In this document: positions 35,083 to 45,275 of the stretch, piece after piece | Layout of the letters: each line of letters begins with the position of its first letter | How positions within the stretch are numbered: the stretch's first letter is position 1 | Assembly: GCF_002159265.1 (NCBI RefSeq) | Contig: NZ_NFHG01000002.1 | Location: 62,001 to 126,000 of the forward strand | Source of the DNA: Flavonifractor sp. An82 | GTDB taxonomy: Bacteria > Bacillota > Clostridia > Oscillospirales > Oscillospiraceae | Direction of reading: 5' to 3' | DNA: 64,000 bases | Notes under the pieces: generated by a model | Databases searched by the model: none | The model's input: the letters and a program-made list of their open reading frames with translations, nothing else | Told to the model about the DNA's origin: nothing | Made by a program: the position numbers and the translations under genes

Positions 35083-35844
35083 ATGGCAGAAAAGAAACGA
35101 CGCAAAAGAGGCGAGTTTGCGGTGGTGGTGGTATGCATCATCGTGGGCTATCTGCTGGCGGCCCAGCTGCGCAGTGTGCAGCTTACCGGCGCGGCGGACG
35201 CCACCAACGCCAGCCGCCTTGAGACTTTACAGGAACTCTATAATGAGCAGTCCAAGCAGAACGATGCCCTGGAGGACCAGGTGGCTCAGCTTCAGGATGA
35301 ACTGAGCATCTACCGGGACCAGGCCGCCTCGGGGACGGAGGGCAGCGAGGCCCTGCGCCAGGAACTGGAGCAGCTGGAGATCGCCGCCGGCCGCACCGAT
35401 GTGGAGGGCCCCGGCGTGACGGTGATCCTGCAGGATTCCTCCCAGACCAACGTGACCGGCGATGAGGCCGATTACCTGATCCACGACAATGACCTGCTGT
35501 CGGTAGTCAACGAACTGCGCTCCGCCGGGGCGGAGGCCATCTCCCTCAATGGAGAGCGGCTGCTGGCAAACAGCGAGATCCGCTGTACCGGCGCGGTGGT
35601 GACGGTGAACGGCCGGCGGTATGCCGCTCCCTATGTGATCTTCGCCATCGGCGACCCCGACACCCTGTACAGCGCCCTTACCATGCGCAACGGCGTGGTG
35701 GATGTGCTGAGCCAGTGGGGGATTTCCGTGCAGGTGACGGCCAGCGATCTGCTGCTCATCCCCAAGTATAACGGCACCATCACCTATCAGTACGCCCATA
35801 CGGCGACGTCGGATAGTGCGGAGCGGGAAGAGGGGGGAGAATAA
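35083..35844 (+). CDS. DUF881 family protein (YlxW/YlxX type)
   Basis: This 253-residue protein has one N-terminal transmembrane helix (about 11-30), a coiled coil (about 45-100) and the DUF881 core with GPGVTVILQDSS, YLIHDNDLLSVVNELRSAGAEAI (in part) and LNGERL. Family members lie between ftsQ and ftsZ in many Firmicutes; their function is not established. ATG 35083 follows AACAAGGAG. The next gene begins immediately after its stop. Confidence 0.88.
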   Translation: MAEKKRRKRGEFAVVVVCIIVGYLLAAQLRSVQLTGAADATNASRLETLQELYNEQSKQNDALEDQVAQLQDELSIYRDQAASGTEGSEALRQELEQLEIAAGRTDVEGPGVTVILQDSSQTNVTGDEADYLIHDNDLLSVVNELRSAGAEAISLNGERLLANSEIRCTGAVVTVNGRRYAAPYVIFAIGDPDTLYSALTMRNGVVDVLSQWGISVQVTASDLLLIPKYNGTITYQYAHTATSDSAEREEGGE

Positions 35845-36234
35845 ATGCTGGAGTTGATCGGCCTGCTGGTGGGTGTGGTGATGGGCATCCTGGTGCCCTG
35901 GACCATCCCCAGCCAGTATTCTCTCTATGTGGCCGCCGGATTGCTGGCGGCGCTGGACTCCGCCCTGGGCGGTTACTGCGCCCGCATCAAGGGGGAGTTT
36001 CACTTCTCCGTGTTCCTGTCGGGCACCATCGGGAATGCAGCCATCGCCGTTTTTCTCACCTGGCTGGGCCAGAAATTGGGCATTCCCCTGTACCTTGCGG
36101 CAGTGGTGGTTTTCGGCACCCGCATGTTCCAAAACTTTGCTAAAATCCGGCGGGAACTATTGACCTCGAAGCAAAAGAGAGATACAATAAATCAACTAGA
36201 TATAGTATCTTCCCAGCAGGAGGACCAAAGATAA
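35845..36234 (+). CDS. sbp: Small basic protein Sbp (DUF1290)
   Basis: This 129-residue protein has three or four hydrophobic helices and the family signature [19 protein letters not shown] followed by [12 protein letters not shown]. In Bacillus, sbp lies next to the ylxW/ylxX genes just upstream of ftsA-ftsZ. Function unknown. Its ATG follows the DUF881 stop without a gap. The C-terminal 25 residues are hydrophilic and variable. Confidence 0.87.
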   Translation: MLELIGLLVGVVMGILVPWTIPSQYSLYVAAGLLAALDSALGGYCARIKGEFHFSVFLSGTIGNAAIAVFLTWLGQKLGIPLYLAAVVVFGTRMFQNFAKIRRELLTSKQKRDTINQLDIVSSQQEDQR

Positions 36235-36293
36235 GAGGGCCTTCCTTTTCTACATGCTATTTTACGAATACGTTCTACATAGGAGGAGCAGTT

Positions 36294-37412
<1,119 letters not shown>

Positions 37413-37418
37413 GTATAC

Positions 37419-37682
37419 CTCAGGAGCCGCCGTTTTACGGCGGCTCCTTTTATTTGTGGAAAAGCCTCGCAGAGTTCGCGCCCGCAGGCGCGAAACAAGT
37501 CCAAATCTGTTTTCGGCCGCGACATGTGCGTGGCCGAAAATACTTCTCAGGCTGTTAGTGTGGGTTTTGCCCGCCTTTGACGGGCAGAGCCTGCGCGCGA
37601 CAGCCTGCAGCCGTCTCAAAAAAGTGGCTTTGCCACTTTTTTGAAAGTTCTCAGGAGCCGCCGTTTTACGGCGGCTCCTTTT
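37419..37682. repeat. Duplicated ftsZ terminator flanking a hairpin cluster
   Basis: A 33-base segment containing the ftsZ terminator occurs identically at 37419-37451 and 37650-37682, again offset by exactly 231 bases, as at uvrC. Between the copies lie hairpins at 37475-37494 (TTCGCGCC/GGCGCGAA), 37510-37540 (TTTTCGGCC/GGCCGAAAA) and 37618-37642 (an 11-bp A/T-flanked terminator-like stem). No gene is seen here. Confidence 0.75.
37423..37453 (+). terminator. Terminator of ftsZ
   Basis: Perfect 10-bp arms GGAGCCGCCG and CGGCGGCTCC around TTTTA, followed by TTTTATTT. A second identical copy lies at 37654-37684. Confidence 0.9.
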
Positions 37683-37698
37683 TTGCTGCTCTCCGGGC

Positions 37699-37727
37699 TT
37701 GCAATCCGCCGGGAAAAGGCATATAAT
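37699..37727 (+). promoter_or_regulatory. Promoter of the corA-family gene
   Basis: TTGCAA (37699-37704), a 17-base spacer and TATAAT (37722-37727). It predicts a start near 37734 and therefore an untranslated leader of about 280 bases. Confidence 0.75.
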
Positions 37728-37799
37728 AAAGGTCGGCCAAAATAAGCGGAAAGCGAGCAAAACCGGTATTTTGGCAAAATAAACCACATTTTAAGGGAG

Positions 37800-38010
37800 T
37801 GATATGCGCCGTGAGCGGTGACCCTCTGAGTCGAGAATGCAGCGAAACTGGCACGGCGTATCTGCTCCGTGTGTGACCGGCCCTGCCGGTAAGCACCCGC
37901 ACGCCTGTGCCCTTTTTGGGTCCCCTGTATAGGAAGGGCGGACCCACGAGACAATAGGTGTGCGGGGATTATTATGCCTTTTTGGCCCCTGCGCCCGGAA
38001 AGGCGTGATA
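37800..38010 (+). ncRNA. Structured 5' leader of corA, candidate cation-responsive element
   Basis: The leader folds on inspection into a 10-bp stem (37804-37813 with 37852-37861), a short ACCGG/CCGGT hairpin (37876-37890) and an 11-bp stem (37896-37906 with 37956-37966) enclosing GGGTCC/GGACCC (37918-37945). The 3' strand of the long stem, GCGGGG, could instead pair with CCCCTGC at 37986-37992. GCCTTT (37976) can pair with AAAGGC (37999), which covers the ribosome binding site. It does not match the M-box, NiCo or yybP-ykoY consensus as far as I can judge. A ligand is inference. Confidence 0.45.
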
Positions 38011-38013
38011 TGA

Positions 38014-38937
38014 TTGCTTTCGATCCATAAGACCATCAATGGGAAGATGACCCGGCTGGATTCCGTCCAGGACGGCTGCTGGGTCAACCTGACCTATCCC
38101 AGCGAGGATGAACTGAATACCGTGGCGGTGACCTTGGGTGTGGAGCCCACCTTCCTGCGGGCCGCCCTGGACGAGGAGGAGACCTCCCGTATCGACACCG
38201 AGGAGGGCCAGACCCTCATCATCATCGACGCCCCCTCGGTGGAGAAGGACGACGCGGTGGTGTACTCTACCCTGCCTCTGGGCATCATCGTGACGGAGAA
38301 GCACATCATCACCGTCTGCCTGAAGGAGACCTCCATCCTGAAGGACTTCCAGGACGGTCTGGTGCGCAACGCCGACACCCAGAAGCGGACCCAGTTTATC
38401 CTCTATATGCTGCTCCAGGTGGCCAAGCGCTTCCTGCAATACCTGAAGCAGATCGACAAGATCTACAACTATATGGAGCGCCAGCTCTACAAGTCCCAGC
38501 GGAATAAGGAGCTCATCCAGCTGCTGGACCTGGAGAAGTCGCTGGTCTACTTCAATACCTCCCTGAAGGCCAATGAGGTTACCCTGGAGAAGATCCTTCG
38601 GGGCCGCATCATTACCCTTTATGAGGAGGACCATGACCTGCTGGAGGACGTGCTTATCGAGGTGCGCCAGGCCATCGAGATGGCCAACATCTACTCCTCC
38701 ATTATTTCGGGCATGATGGACGCCTTTGCTTCCGTCATTTCCAACAACCTGAACGTGATCATGAAGGTGCTGACCTCCATCACCATCCTGCTCACCATCC
38801 CCAATATTTTCTTCAGCTTCTACGGTATGAACGTGGCCAACCTGCCCCTGGACCAGTTTTGGTGGTTCCCGCTGGTACTCTCCCTGGGTGTGATCGTGGT
38901 GACCGGCATCATCCTAAAGAAAAAAGATCTGTTCTGA
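38014..38937 (+). CDS. corA: CorA-family divalent cation transporter
   Basis: This 307-residue protein has a long soluble N-terminal domain with a stalk helix, and two C-terminal transmembrane helices separated by the GMN motif (YGMNV, about 269-273). CorA channels carry Mg2+, and some relatives carry Co2+, Ni2+ or Zn2+. The start appears to be TTG 38014, downstream of AAAGGCGTG; no in-frame ATG is nearby. It has its own promoter, long structured leader and terminator. Confidence 0.9.
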   Translation: MLSIHKTINGKMTRLDSVQDGCWVNLTYPSEDELNTVAVTLGVEPTFLRAALDEEETSRIDTEEGQTLIIIDAPSVEKDDAVVYSTLPLGIIVTEKHIITVCLKETSILKDFQDGLVRNADTQKRTQFILYMLLQVAKRFLQYLKQIDKIYNYMERQLYKSQRNKELIQLLDLEKSLVYFNTSLKANEVTLEKILRGRIITLYEEDHDLLEDVLIEVRQAIEMANIYSSIISGMMDAFASVISNNLNVIMKVLTSITILLTIPNIFFSFYGMNVANLPLDQFWWFPLVLSLGVIVVTGIILKKKDLF

Positions 38938-38940
38938 CCG

Positions 38941-38980
38941 AAAGACCCGCTGCCCGGCACTGCCGCAGCGGGTCTTTATT
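38941..38980 (+). terminator. Terminator of corA
   Basis: Perfect 13-bp arms AAAGACCCGCTGC and GCAGCGGGTCTTT (38941-38953, 38964-38976), followed by an AT-rich stretch. Confidence 0.85.
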
Positions 38981-39120
38981 ACTTTACATTCCAAAAATTT
39001 TCAGACGAAAAATCCGAGGGGATTCATATTGTGGTAACATTTACATGGCATAATGGTTAGCAATGAACCGAATGACAAGGGGGCAGATTCCCCGGTGAGT
39101 GAAGAGAATGGAGGTTTTTT

Positions 39121-40485
39121 ATGGCAAGCAATCCCAACTATTGCAACATTACGCCTGAGATCGAGGCCCTGGCGGGCATGTCTAAGGAAAACAGCCGGAT
39201 CGACCCGGGCGATTACGTAAAGTATGATGTGAAACGGGGCCTGCGTGACCTGAACGGCAAGGGCGTGCTTGCCGGCCTCACCGAGGTCTCCGATATTGTT
39301 GCCAAGAAGGTAGTGGACGGCCAGGAGCTGCCCTGCGAGGGCAAGCTGTACTACCGGGGCGTAGATGTGGAGGATCTGGTGGCCGGCGCCCTGAAGGAGG
39401 GCCGCTTCGGCTTTGAGGAGACCGCCTACCTGCTGTTGCTGGGCAAGCTGCCCACCAAGGAGGAGCTGGACGGCTTCACCAAGCAGCTGTCCTACTACCG
39501 CTCCCTGCCCAATAACTTTGTGCGGGATATCATCCTCAAGGCCCCCAGCCACGACATTATGAACTCCCTGGCCCGCAGCGTGCTAAACCTGGCCTCCTAC
39601 GACGACCGGGCCGACGACATCTCCCTGCCCAATGTGATGCGCCAGTGCGTCCAGCTCATCTCCCTGTTCCCCATGCTCAGCGTCTACGGCTATCAGGCCT
39701 GGAACTACAAGAGCGGCAGCAGCCTGTATATCCACGCCCCCCGGCCTGAGCTGTCCACGGCGGAGAATATCCTCACCCTGCTGCGGGCCGACTCCTCCTA
39801 TTCCTTCTGGGAGGCCCATGTGCTGGATATCTGTCTGACCCTCCATGCCGAGCACGGCGGCGGCAACAACTCCACCTTCACCACCCATGTGGTCACCTCC
39901 TCCGGTACCGATACCTACTCCTGCATGGCGGCCGCCCTGGCCTCCCTGAAGGGTCCTCGGCACGGCGGCGCCAATATCAAGGTGGTGCAGATGTTTGAGG
40001 ATATGAAGGAGACCGTCCGGGACTGGAAGGACGAGGACGAGGTGCGCCACTACCTCCAGGCCCTGCTCAACAAGGAGGCCTTTGACAAGGCGGGCCTGAT
40101 CTACGGCATGGGCCACGCGGTCTATTCCCTGTCCGACCCCCGTGCCAACCTGCTCCACTCCTTTGTGGAGAAGCTGTCCCGGGAGAAGGGCCGCAACGAG
40201 GAGTACGAGCTCTACTCCCTGGTGGAGCGGCTGGGTCCCGAGGTCATTGCCGGGGAGCGGAAGATGTACAAGGGCGTGTCCGCCAACGTGGACTTCTATT
40301 CCGGCTTTGTGTACCACATGCTGGACCTGCCTCTGGAGCTGTACACCCCCATCTTTGCCATGGCCCGTATCGCCGGCTGGTCTGCCCACCGCATCGAGGA
40401 GCTTATCAATATGGGTAAAATTATCCGTCCTGCCTATAAGTATGTGGGCAGCCATGCGGATTATGTGCCTATGGATCAGCGCTGA
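39121..40485 (+). CDS. gltA: Citrate/2-methylcitrate synthase
   Basis: This 454-residue protein condenses acetyl-CoA with oxaloacetate. Conserved sites are LHAEHGGGNNS, GPRHGGAN and the catalytic His in YGMGHAVYSLSDPRA, with the C-terminal catalytic Asp region NVDFYSGFV. The N-terminal extension (about 60 residues) matches the longer clostridial type. ATG 39121 follows GAATGGAGG. Its natural terminator has been split by the mobile element that begins about 20 bases after the stop. Confidence 0.94.
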   Translation: MASNPNYCNITPEIEALAGMSKENSRIDPGDYVKYDVKRGLRDLNGKGVLAGLTEVSDIVAKKVVDGQELPCEGKLYYRGVDVEDLVAGALKEGRFGFEETAYLLLLGKLPTKEELDGFTKQLSYYRSLPNNFVRDIILKAPSHDIMNSLARSVLNLASYDDRADDISLPNVMRQCVQLISLFPMLSVYGYQAWNYKSGSSLYIHAPRPELSTAENILTLLRADSSYSFWEAHVLDICLTLHAEHGGGNNSTFTTHVVTSSGTDTYSCMAAALASLKGPRHGGANIKVVQMFEDMKETVRDWKDEDEVRHYLQALLNKEAFDKAGLIYGMGHAVYSLSDPRANLLHSFVEKLSREKGRNEEYELYSLVERLGPEVIAGERKMYKGVSANVDFYSGFVYHMLDLPLELYTPIFAMARIAGWSAHRIEELINMGKIIRPAYKYVGSHADYVPMDQR

Positions 40486-40496
40486 ACAACAACAAA

Positions 40497-40520
40497 AGAG
40501 CCGCCCTTTTGGTTCCCCCT
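40497..40520. other. Left junction (attL-like) of the mobile element
   Basis: The left half of a terminator stem, GAGCCGCCC, runs into CTTTT and then GGTTCCCCC. The shared core with the right junction is CCTTT (40505-40509). Deleting 40505-49407 joins GAGCCGCCC to TTTAGGGCGGCTC and restores a stem with perfect 10-bp arms plus a T-run. Confidence 0.8.
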
Positions 40521-40549
40521 GACAGGGGTAACTTTGCAGGTGTCTGAAC

Positions 40550-40590
40550 CCCCGGCAGATATTGCTTCGGCAGTATCTGCCGGGGACTTC
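40550..40590. terminator. Terminator-like hairpin inside the left end of the element
   Basis: CCCCGGCAGATA and TATCTGCCGGGG (40550-40561, 40574-40585) followed by ACTTCTTTTT on the plus strand. It may now serve as terminator for citrate synthase in place of the split one. Confidence 0.65.
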
Positions 40591-40598
40591 TTTTTGTC

Positions 40599-42278
<1,680 letters not shown>

Positions 42279-42330
42279 TCAGCGCATCGCGCCTACACAA
42301 TACCCCAAAGCCTGGGCAATGTCCAGCCCT

Positions 42331-42507
42331 TTAGGCACACAGCTTTCCCTGCTGCGCGTCCAGGTTGATGAGGGCTTTCAGCTTGTCCTCCGGGGTGGCG
42401 CTGCCTTGCTGCGGGAACACAGACACCACACGGATAAGCCGCCCATGGGAGCGCTGAAGGCGTTCCGCTTTTACCTGTTGAACATCATCTTTCGCTTCTT
42501 CTGACAT
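42331..42507 (-). CDS. TnpW-like small transposon protein
   Basis: This 58-residue protein begins MSEEAKDDVQQVKAERLQ and ends with VFPQQGSATPEDKLKALINL, resembling the short TnpW proteins encoded beside TnpX-type recombinases. Function unknown; an accessory or regulatory role is assumed. ATG 42507 follows GGAGG at seven bases. It lies 82 bases upstream of the recombinase, on the same strand. Confidence 0.6.
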   Translation of the reverse strand: MSEEAKDDVQQVKAERLQRSHGRLIRVVSVFPQQGSATPEDKLKALINLDAQQGKLCA

Positions 42508-42533
42508 TTTCGTTTCCTCCATCTCTGGTCGGG

Positions 42534-42659
42534 AAGGTTCGGCAACTTTGCCAAACCTTGCTGGGCAGCGCTTTTGGTGATTTCATCAAAAGCGGTCTCC
42601 CGGCTCTGTGGTATATTCCGCTCCTCCCGCGGATCGCCTTTGACACTATTGTCAAAGGC
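42534..42659. repeat. Three hairpins upstream of tnpW-like gene
   Basis: 12-bp arms at 42534-42559 (AAGGTTCGGCAA/TTGCCAAACCTT, one wobble), 12-bp arms at 42569-42594 (CGCTTTTGGTGA/TCATCAAAAGCG, one wobble) and perfect 10-bp arms at 42636-42659 (GCCTTTGACA/TGTCAAAGGC). An open frame on the minus strand crosses them but looks non-coding. Confidence 0.6.
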
Positions 42660-42794
42660 AATTTTCTGCTCCTGTGACATAAAAGTGACGCTCCTGACGA
42701 TTCGGCTGAAAGCGCCCAGTTTCTCTCTGGGGCCATACCTATCCCCCCTCTGGGCCTGCGAGGCCACACGGGGCCTCCTGTGGCCTTACAGAGG

Positions 42795-43139
42795 CTATTG
42801 CTGGGTGGAGAGAAGGAAGTACTCCTCACAGAGCTTGTCCGCCAGAAACTCCAGCTGCGCAATCTGCTCCGGGGCGAGTTCTCTGGCCTTTGGGCAGCGG
42901 GCGATCTGCCGGATGTTGGAGTAGATATGGTTTACGGCGGGATGCGGGTCTATCTTCTGCCTAGGCATTCGGGCGTGGATCGTGGTTTACTTGATCAGCT
43001 TGCGGAAATAAGTTGTGACCGGCAGTCTGGTGATGGCCAGATAGCGGCACAGCCGCTGGTACTGCTCCTCCGTCATGCGGACGGACAGAGAACAGCTGTT
43101 GTCCCGCATAGGTGGGCGTGGCTTGTGTTTATACCGCAT
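42795..43139 (-). pseudogene. MobC/ribbon-helix-helix-like gene broken by an in-frame TAA
   Basis: The minus strand reads MRYKHKPRPPMRDNSCSLSV, then MTEEQYQRLCRYLAITRLPV and TTYFRKLIK, followed by TAA at 42989-42987. The same frame then continues TTIHARMPRQKIDPHPAVNH to LCEEYFLLSTQQ and a stop at 42795. The joined 114-residue product reads as a single relaxosome accessory protein (RHH domain, then helical tail with YSNIRQIA). The start overlaps the stop of the upstream MobC-like gene by 11 bases. It is an interrupted gene, unless the stop is read through. Confidence 0.6.
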
Positions 43140-43458
43140 AGGGGTACCCCAGCTTTCTCACCTGCCGGAATTGCTCCACCACCTGGGCCAGGCGGCGGAC
43201 GGAAAAGCCCAGCTGCTGGGCGGTGCCGCAGCCGCTGTTGAATGCCCTGGCCACGGCGTTGATGTCCCGGCCAGCCTCATCCGCAAAGGCGATGGCCGCT
43301 CTCGTCTCTTTCTCCCGGTAGAGTATAGGGCGGTTTCGCTCCAGCTCTCTCATCAGCCAGGCGTTGGCGGACAGTCCGGCAGCCCTGCTTTTCTCTTTCA
43401 GCAGGTCGTATTCCTCCTGGCTCATCCGGATACAGGTGCGGTGTGTTTGTGTGTTCAT
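43129..43458 (-). CDS. MobC-like mobilisation accessory protein
   Basis: This 109-residue protein has an N-terminal ribbon-helix-helix part (MNTQTHRTCIRMSQEEYDLL) and the helical part LSANAWLMRELERN with INAVARAFNSG, like MobC/relaxosome proteins that bind oriT. ATG 43458 follows GAGGAGGAGCAAC; the upstream 17 codons lack a start signal. No relaxase gene follows, which is unusual for a functional mobilisation module. Confidence 0.65.
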   Translation of the reverse strand: MNTQTHRTCIRMSQEEYDLLKEKSRAAGLSANAWLMRELERNRPILYREKETRAAIAFADEAGRDINAVARAFNSGCGTAQQLGFSVRRLAQVVEQFRQVRKLGYPYAV

Positions 43459-43522
43459 GTTGCTCCTCCTCTCGGGAGACGGCTCCAGGTCCATCCCCGG
43501 TTCTCGCACCCATCCTAACAGA

Positions 43523-43549
43523 TAATGCGGACAGTCTGTGTCCGCATTA
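43523..43549. other. Inverted repeat upstream of mobC, candidate oriT
   Basis: Perfect 11-bp arms TAATGCGGACA and TGTCCGCATTA around GTCTG, next to an A-rich run. oriT regions commonly have such repeats directly upstream of the mobilisation gene; no nic site could be recognised. Confidence 0.35.
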
Positions 43550-43691
43550 AAAAAGAAAAATGGGGGGTCTCATGATGCACCCTGCCCTGGATTTCTTGAC
43601 CTCTAGGGTGCTAACATGGACACCCTTGTACGGATTATAATGTACCCAATCATGTAGACAGTTTAGTGAAAAAACGACATCCTGATGCAGG

Positions 43692-43731
43692 TGAAAATAG
43701 GGTCCGGCAAGGTTGCCGGACCCTATTTTCA
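43692..43731. repeat. Perfect 40-nt palindrome
   Basis: Nineteen-base arms, TGAAAATAGGGTCCGGCAA and its exact complement, with only GG between. Nearby are AGATCGGATTTG/CAAACCCGATCT (43771-43804) and a further CCGGCAACCTTGCCG repeat at about 43817. The surrounding 43550-44110 contains no gene that I can support. Confidence 0.7.
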
Positions 43732-43918
43732 GCGCAATGAACTGCCGCCGGAATTGCCAAATATTCAAATGAGATCGGATTTGATGATTTCACCAAACCC
43801 GATCTAAGCTCAGACGACCTTCCGGCAACCTTGCCGAAAAGTTCCGCCCGAAGGCGGCATCGGGGACAGGGGTTTCCCCTGCAAGCGCGCAAAATGTACA
43901 TTTGCGCTATGCTTGCGT

Positions 43919-43948
43919 GAAACGCCTGCCCTTCAGGGCAGGCGTTTT
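43919..43948 (+). terminator. Terminator-like hairpin in the element
   Basis: CGCCTGCCC and GGGCAGGCG around TTCA, flanked by AAA and TTTT. A second hairpin ACCGCCGCC/GGCGGCGGT follows at 43949-43969. Confidence 0.65.
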
Positions 43949-44115
43949 ACCGCCGCCAGAGGCGGCGGTGCCATGCGCGGCAGAGCACGATTTGTCACCT
44001 CACCACACAAAGAATGGTCACACACTCAAGTATACCGACGAGCGGAACACCCACCCATCCGCCTCAAACCAGGCGTCATCACGTATGCCAAAACCTGCGA
44101 GACCTATGTGACCTA

Positions 44116-44400
44116 GGGGAGGATAACCAGATCGATGCTCCTCAGGCGAACATTCAGTACGCCGTACTGGAGCCGGAAGGTTACCAACCGGAACTGGTAG
44201 AAAAGATGTACTTTGCCCGCACACGCAAGGGTACCATGAGCAGGCCGGAGTTCGAAAACTGGATCCGTAACGCGGAGCGATTGTAAGATCAGGCGCTGAA
44301 GAGCTATAAAAAATCACGGACACTTGAGGAGAAAGACCTGATCCTGGAGAAATTGAAAGCGGATCTAAATTGCGTAAGAGAAAGGGATACTGTCAGGTAG
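44116..44400 (+). pseudogene. Degenerate gene fragment with in-frame TAA
   Basis: The frame reads IQYAVLEPEGYQPELVEKMY and then FARTRKGTMSRPEFENWIRN up to AERL, then TAA (44284-44286). It continues as DQALKSYKKSRTLEEKDLIL with a stop at 44400. The composition is protein-like on both sides of the stop. I do not recognise the family. No convincing start with a ribosome binding site is visible, so it is probably a remnant. Confidence 0.4.
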
Positions 44401-44444
44401 CGTGTTTTGCCGGTTTTTCTTCTCACATAGAGTTTTTCGCACAA

Positions 44445-44741
44445 TCAATCAAAGCAGACATCCATTTCGGTCTTATCGCACCGAGACGGATGTCTGCTTT
44501 TGTAGTGGTTCAGTTCATTTGAGAGTTCCCAGGCCAATTTGAATCCGCAGAGAAAGCTGTCTATGGATCGTTCCTCCGCGATTAGATTTTGGGTATCAAT
44601 GATCCGCAATACTAATTTTCTCTCTGGCTTTTCCAGCCGCTCGATGAGCTGTCGGTGGCAGTCATCGATCTCCTGCTCGGCCTCCTCCATGGGCAAAGGT
44701 GTGTAGAATCTATCATACAATAGTTTCAGGGTGTCGTTCAT
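44445..44741 (-). CDS. Small helical protein, DUF6809-like
   Basis: This 98-residue acidic, helical protein starts MNDTLKLLYDRFYTPLPM and ends with FLCGFKLAWELSNEL, a pattern seen in small proteins carried by clostridial mobile elements. Function unknown. ATG 44741 follows CAGGAGGCAGGACAT. It is separated by 170 bases from the XRE gene on the same strand. Confidence 0.6.
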   Translation of the reverse strand: MNDTLKLLYDRFYTPLPMEEAEQEIDDCHRQLIERLEKPERKLVLRIIDTQNLIAEERSIDSFLCGFKLAWELSNELNHYKSRHPSRCDKTEMDVCFD

Positions 44742-44911
44742 ATGTCCTGCCTCCTGTCAGCAAGACACCATAGCACAAAAGCGGCAGAATATCCAGCTAA
44801 AAACAGATATTGTACTGTACCAAAAAATATGACCATTTTTTGATAAAAAACTCAAAAAGGAGAAGTGGGTGACAGCCAGTGTCCATGACGTATGCTATAA
44901 TGAGCTTGACA

Positions 44912-45145
44912 TCAGTCCTCAAAAGTCAGAAATTTTTGCGGTGCCACATCCAGTACGGCAGCAATGTCAAACAAAGTGTCCAAAGACAGTGCTTTGGAGA
45001 TGTTAGGTGCCTCCAGGTGGCCGATATAAGCAGGGGTAAGACCGACCTGCTCCGCCAGTTCTTCCTGGGTCAGTCCCCGGAGCTTTCGGTAGTAGGCAAT
45101 CTTTAACCCGATCTGACGGTATTGTTCAGTGTAGATGGATTTCAT
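44912..45145 (-). CDS. XRE-family transcriptional regulator
   Basis: This 77-residue single-domain Cro/C1 helix-turn-helix protein contains LRGLTQEELAEQVGLTPAYI (about 25-44). ATG 45145 follows GGAGGAATCAACT and was preferred over the upstream ATG at 45166. The inverted repeat CATAGTTG/CAACTATG covers its start and ribosome binding site, which suggests autoregulation. It is divergent from the WYL regulator and may contribute to control of the cargo operon. Confidence 0.85.
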   Translation of the reverse strand: MKSIYTEQYRQIGLKIAYYRKLRGLTQEELAEQVGLTPAYIGHLEAPNISKALSLDTLFDIAAVLDVAPQKFLTFED

Positions 45146-45171
45146 AGTTGATTCCTCCATATGCAACTATG
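45143..45171. promoter_or_regulatory. Operator-like inverted repeat at the XRE start
   Basis: CATAGTTG (45143-45150) and CAACTATG (45164-45171) separated by 13 bases, overlapping the start codon and ribosome binding site of the XRE gene. Confidence 0.5.
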
Positions 45172-45191
45172 GTAGCGAATCACGACAGAAA

Positions 45192-45220
45192 TTGACATGA
45201 GCTATAAAATATATTATTAT
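45192..45220 (+). promoter_or_regulatory. Promoter of the WYL regulator and cargo operon
   Basis: TTGACA (45192-45197), a 17-base spacer and TATTAT (45215-45220), 56 bases upstream of the WYL start. Confidence 0.75.
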
Positions 45221-45237
45221 ATTTTTTAGATAGTAAT

Positions 45238-45255
45238 ATGTGCTTGTGAGCACAT
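45238..45255. promoter_or_regulatory. Palindromic operator before the WYL gene
   Basis: ATGTGCT and AGCACAT around TGTG, placed between the predicted transcription start and the WYL start codon. This is the expected place for an autoregulatory site. Confidence 0.55.
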
Positions 45256-45275
45256 GATTATTCATGGAGGATCGT

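Noticed and set aside
37800-38010. Known Mg2+ M-box or NiCo riboswitch upstream of corA
   Set aside because: The conserved core words of those classes as I remember them are not present; kept only as an unassigned structured leader.
42471-42767. 98-codon minus-strand frame between tnpW-like and MobC-like genes
   Set aside because: Crosses three hairpins, lacks a ribosome binding site and its product looks random; treated as non-coding.
43620-43970. CRISPR array in the repeat-rich part of the element
   Set aside because: The repeats are isolated inverted repeats, not regularly spaced direct repeats with spacers, and no cas gene is present anywhere in the window.
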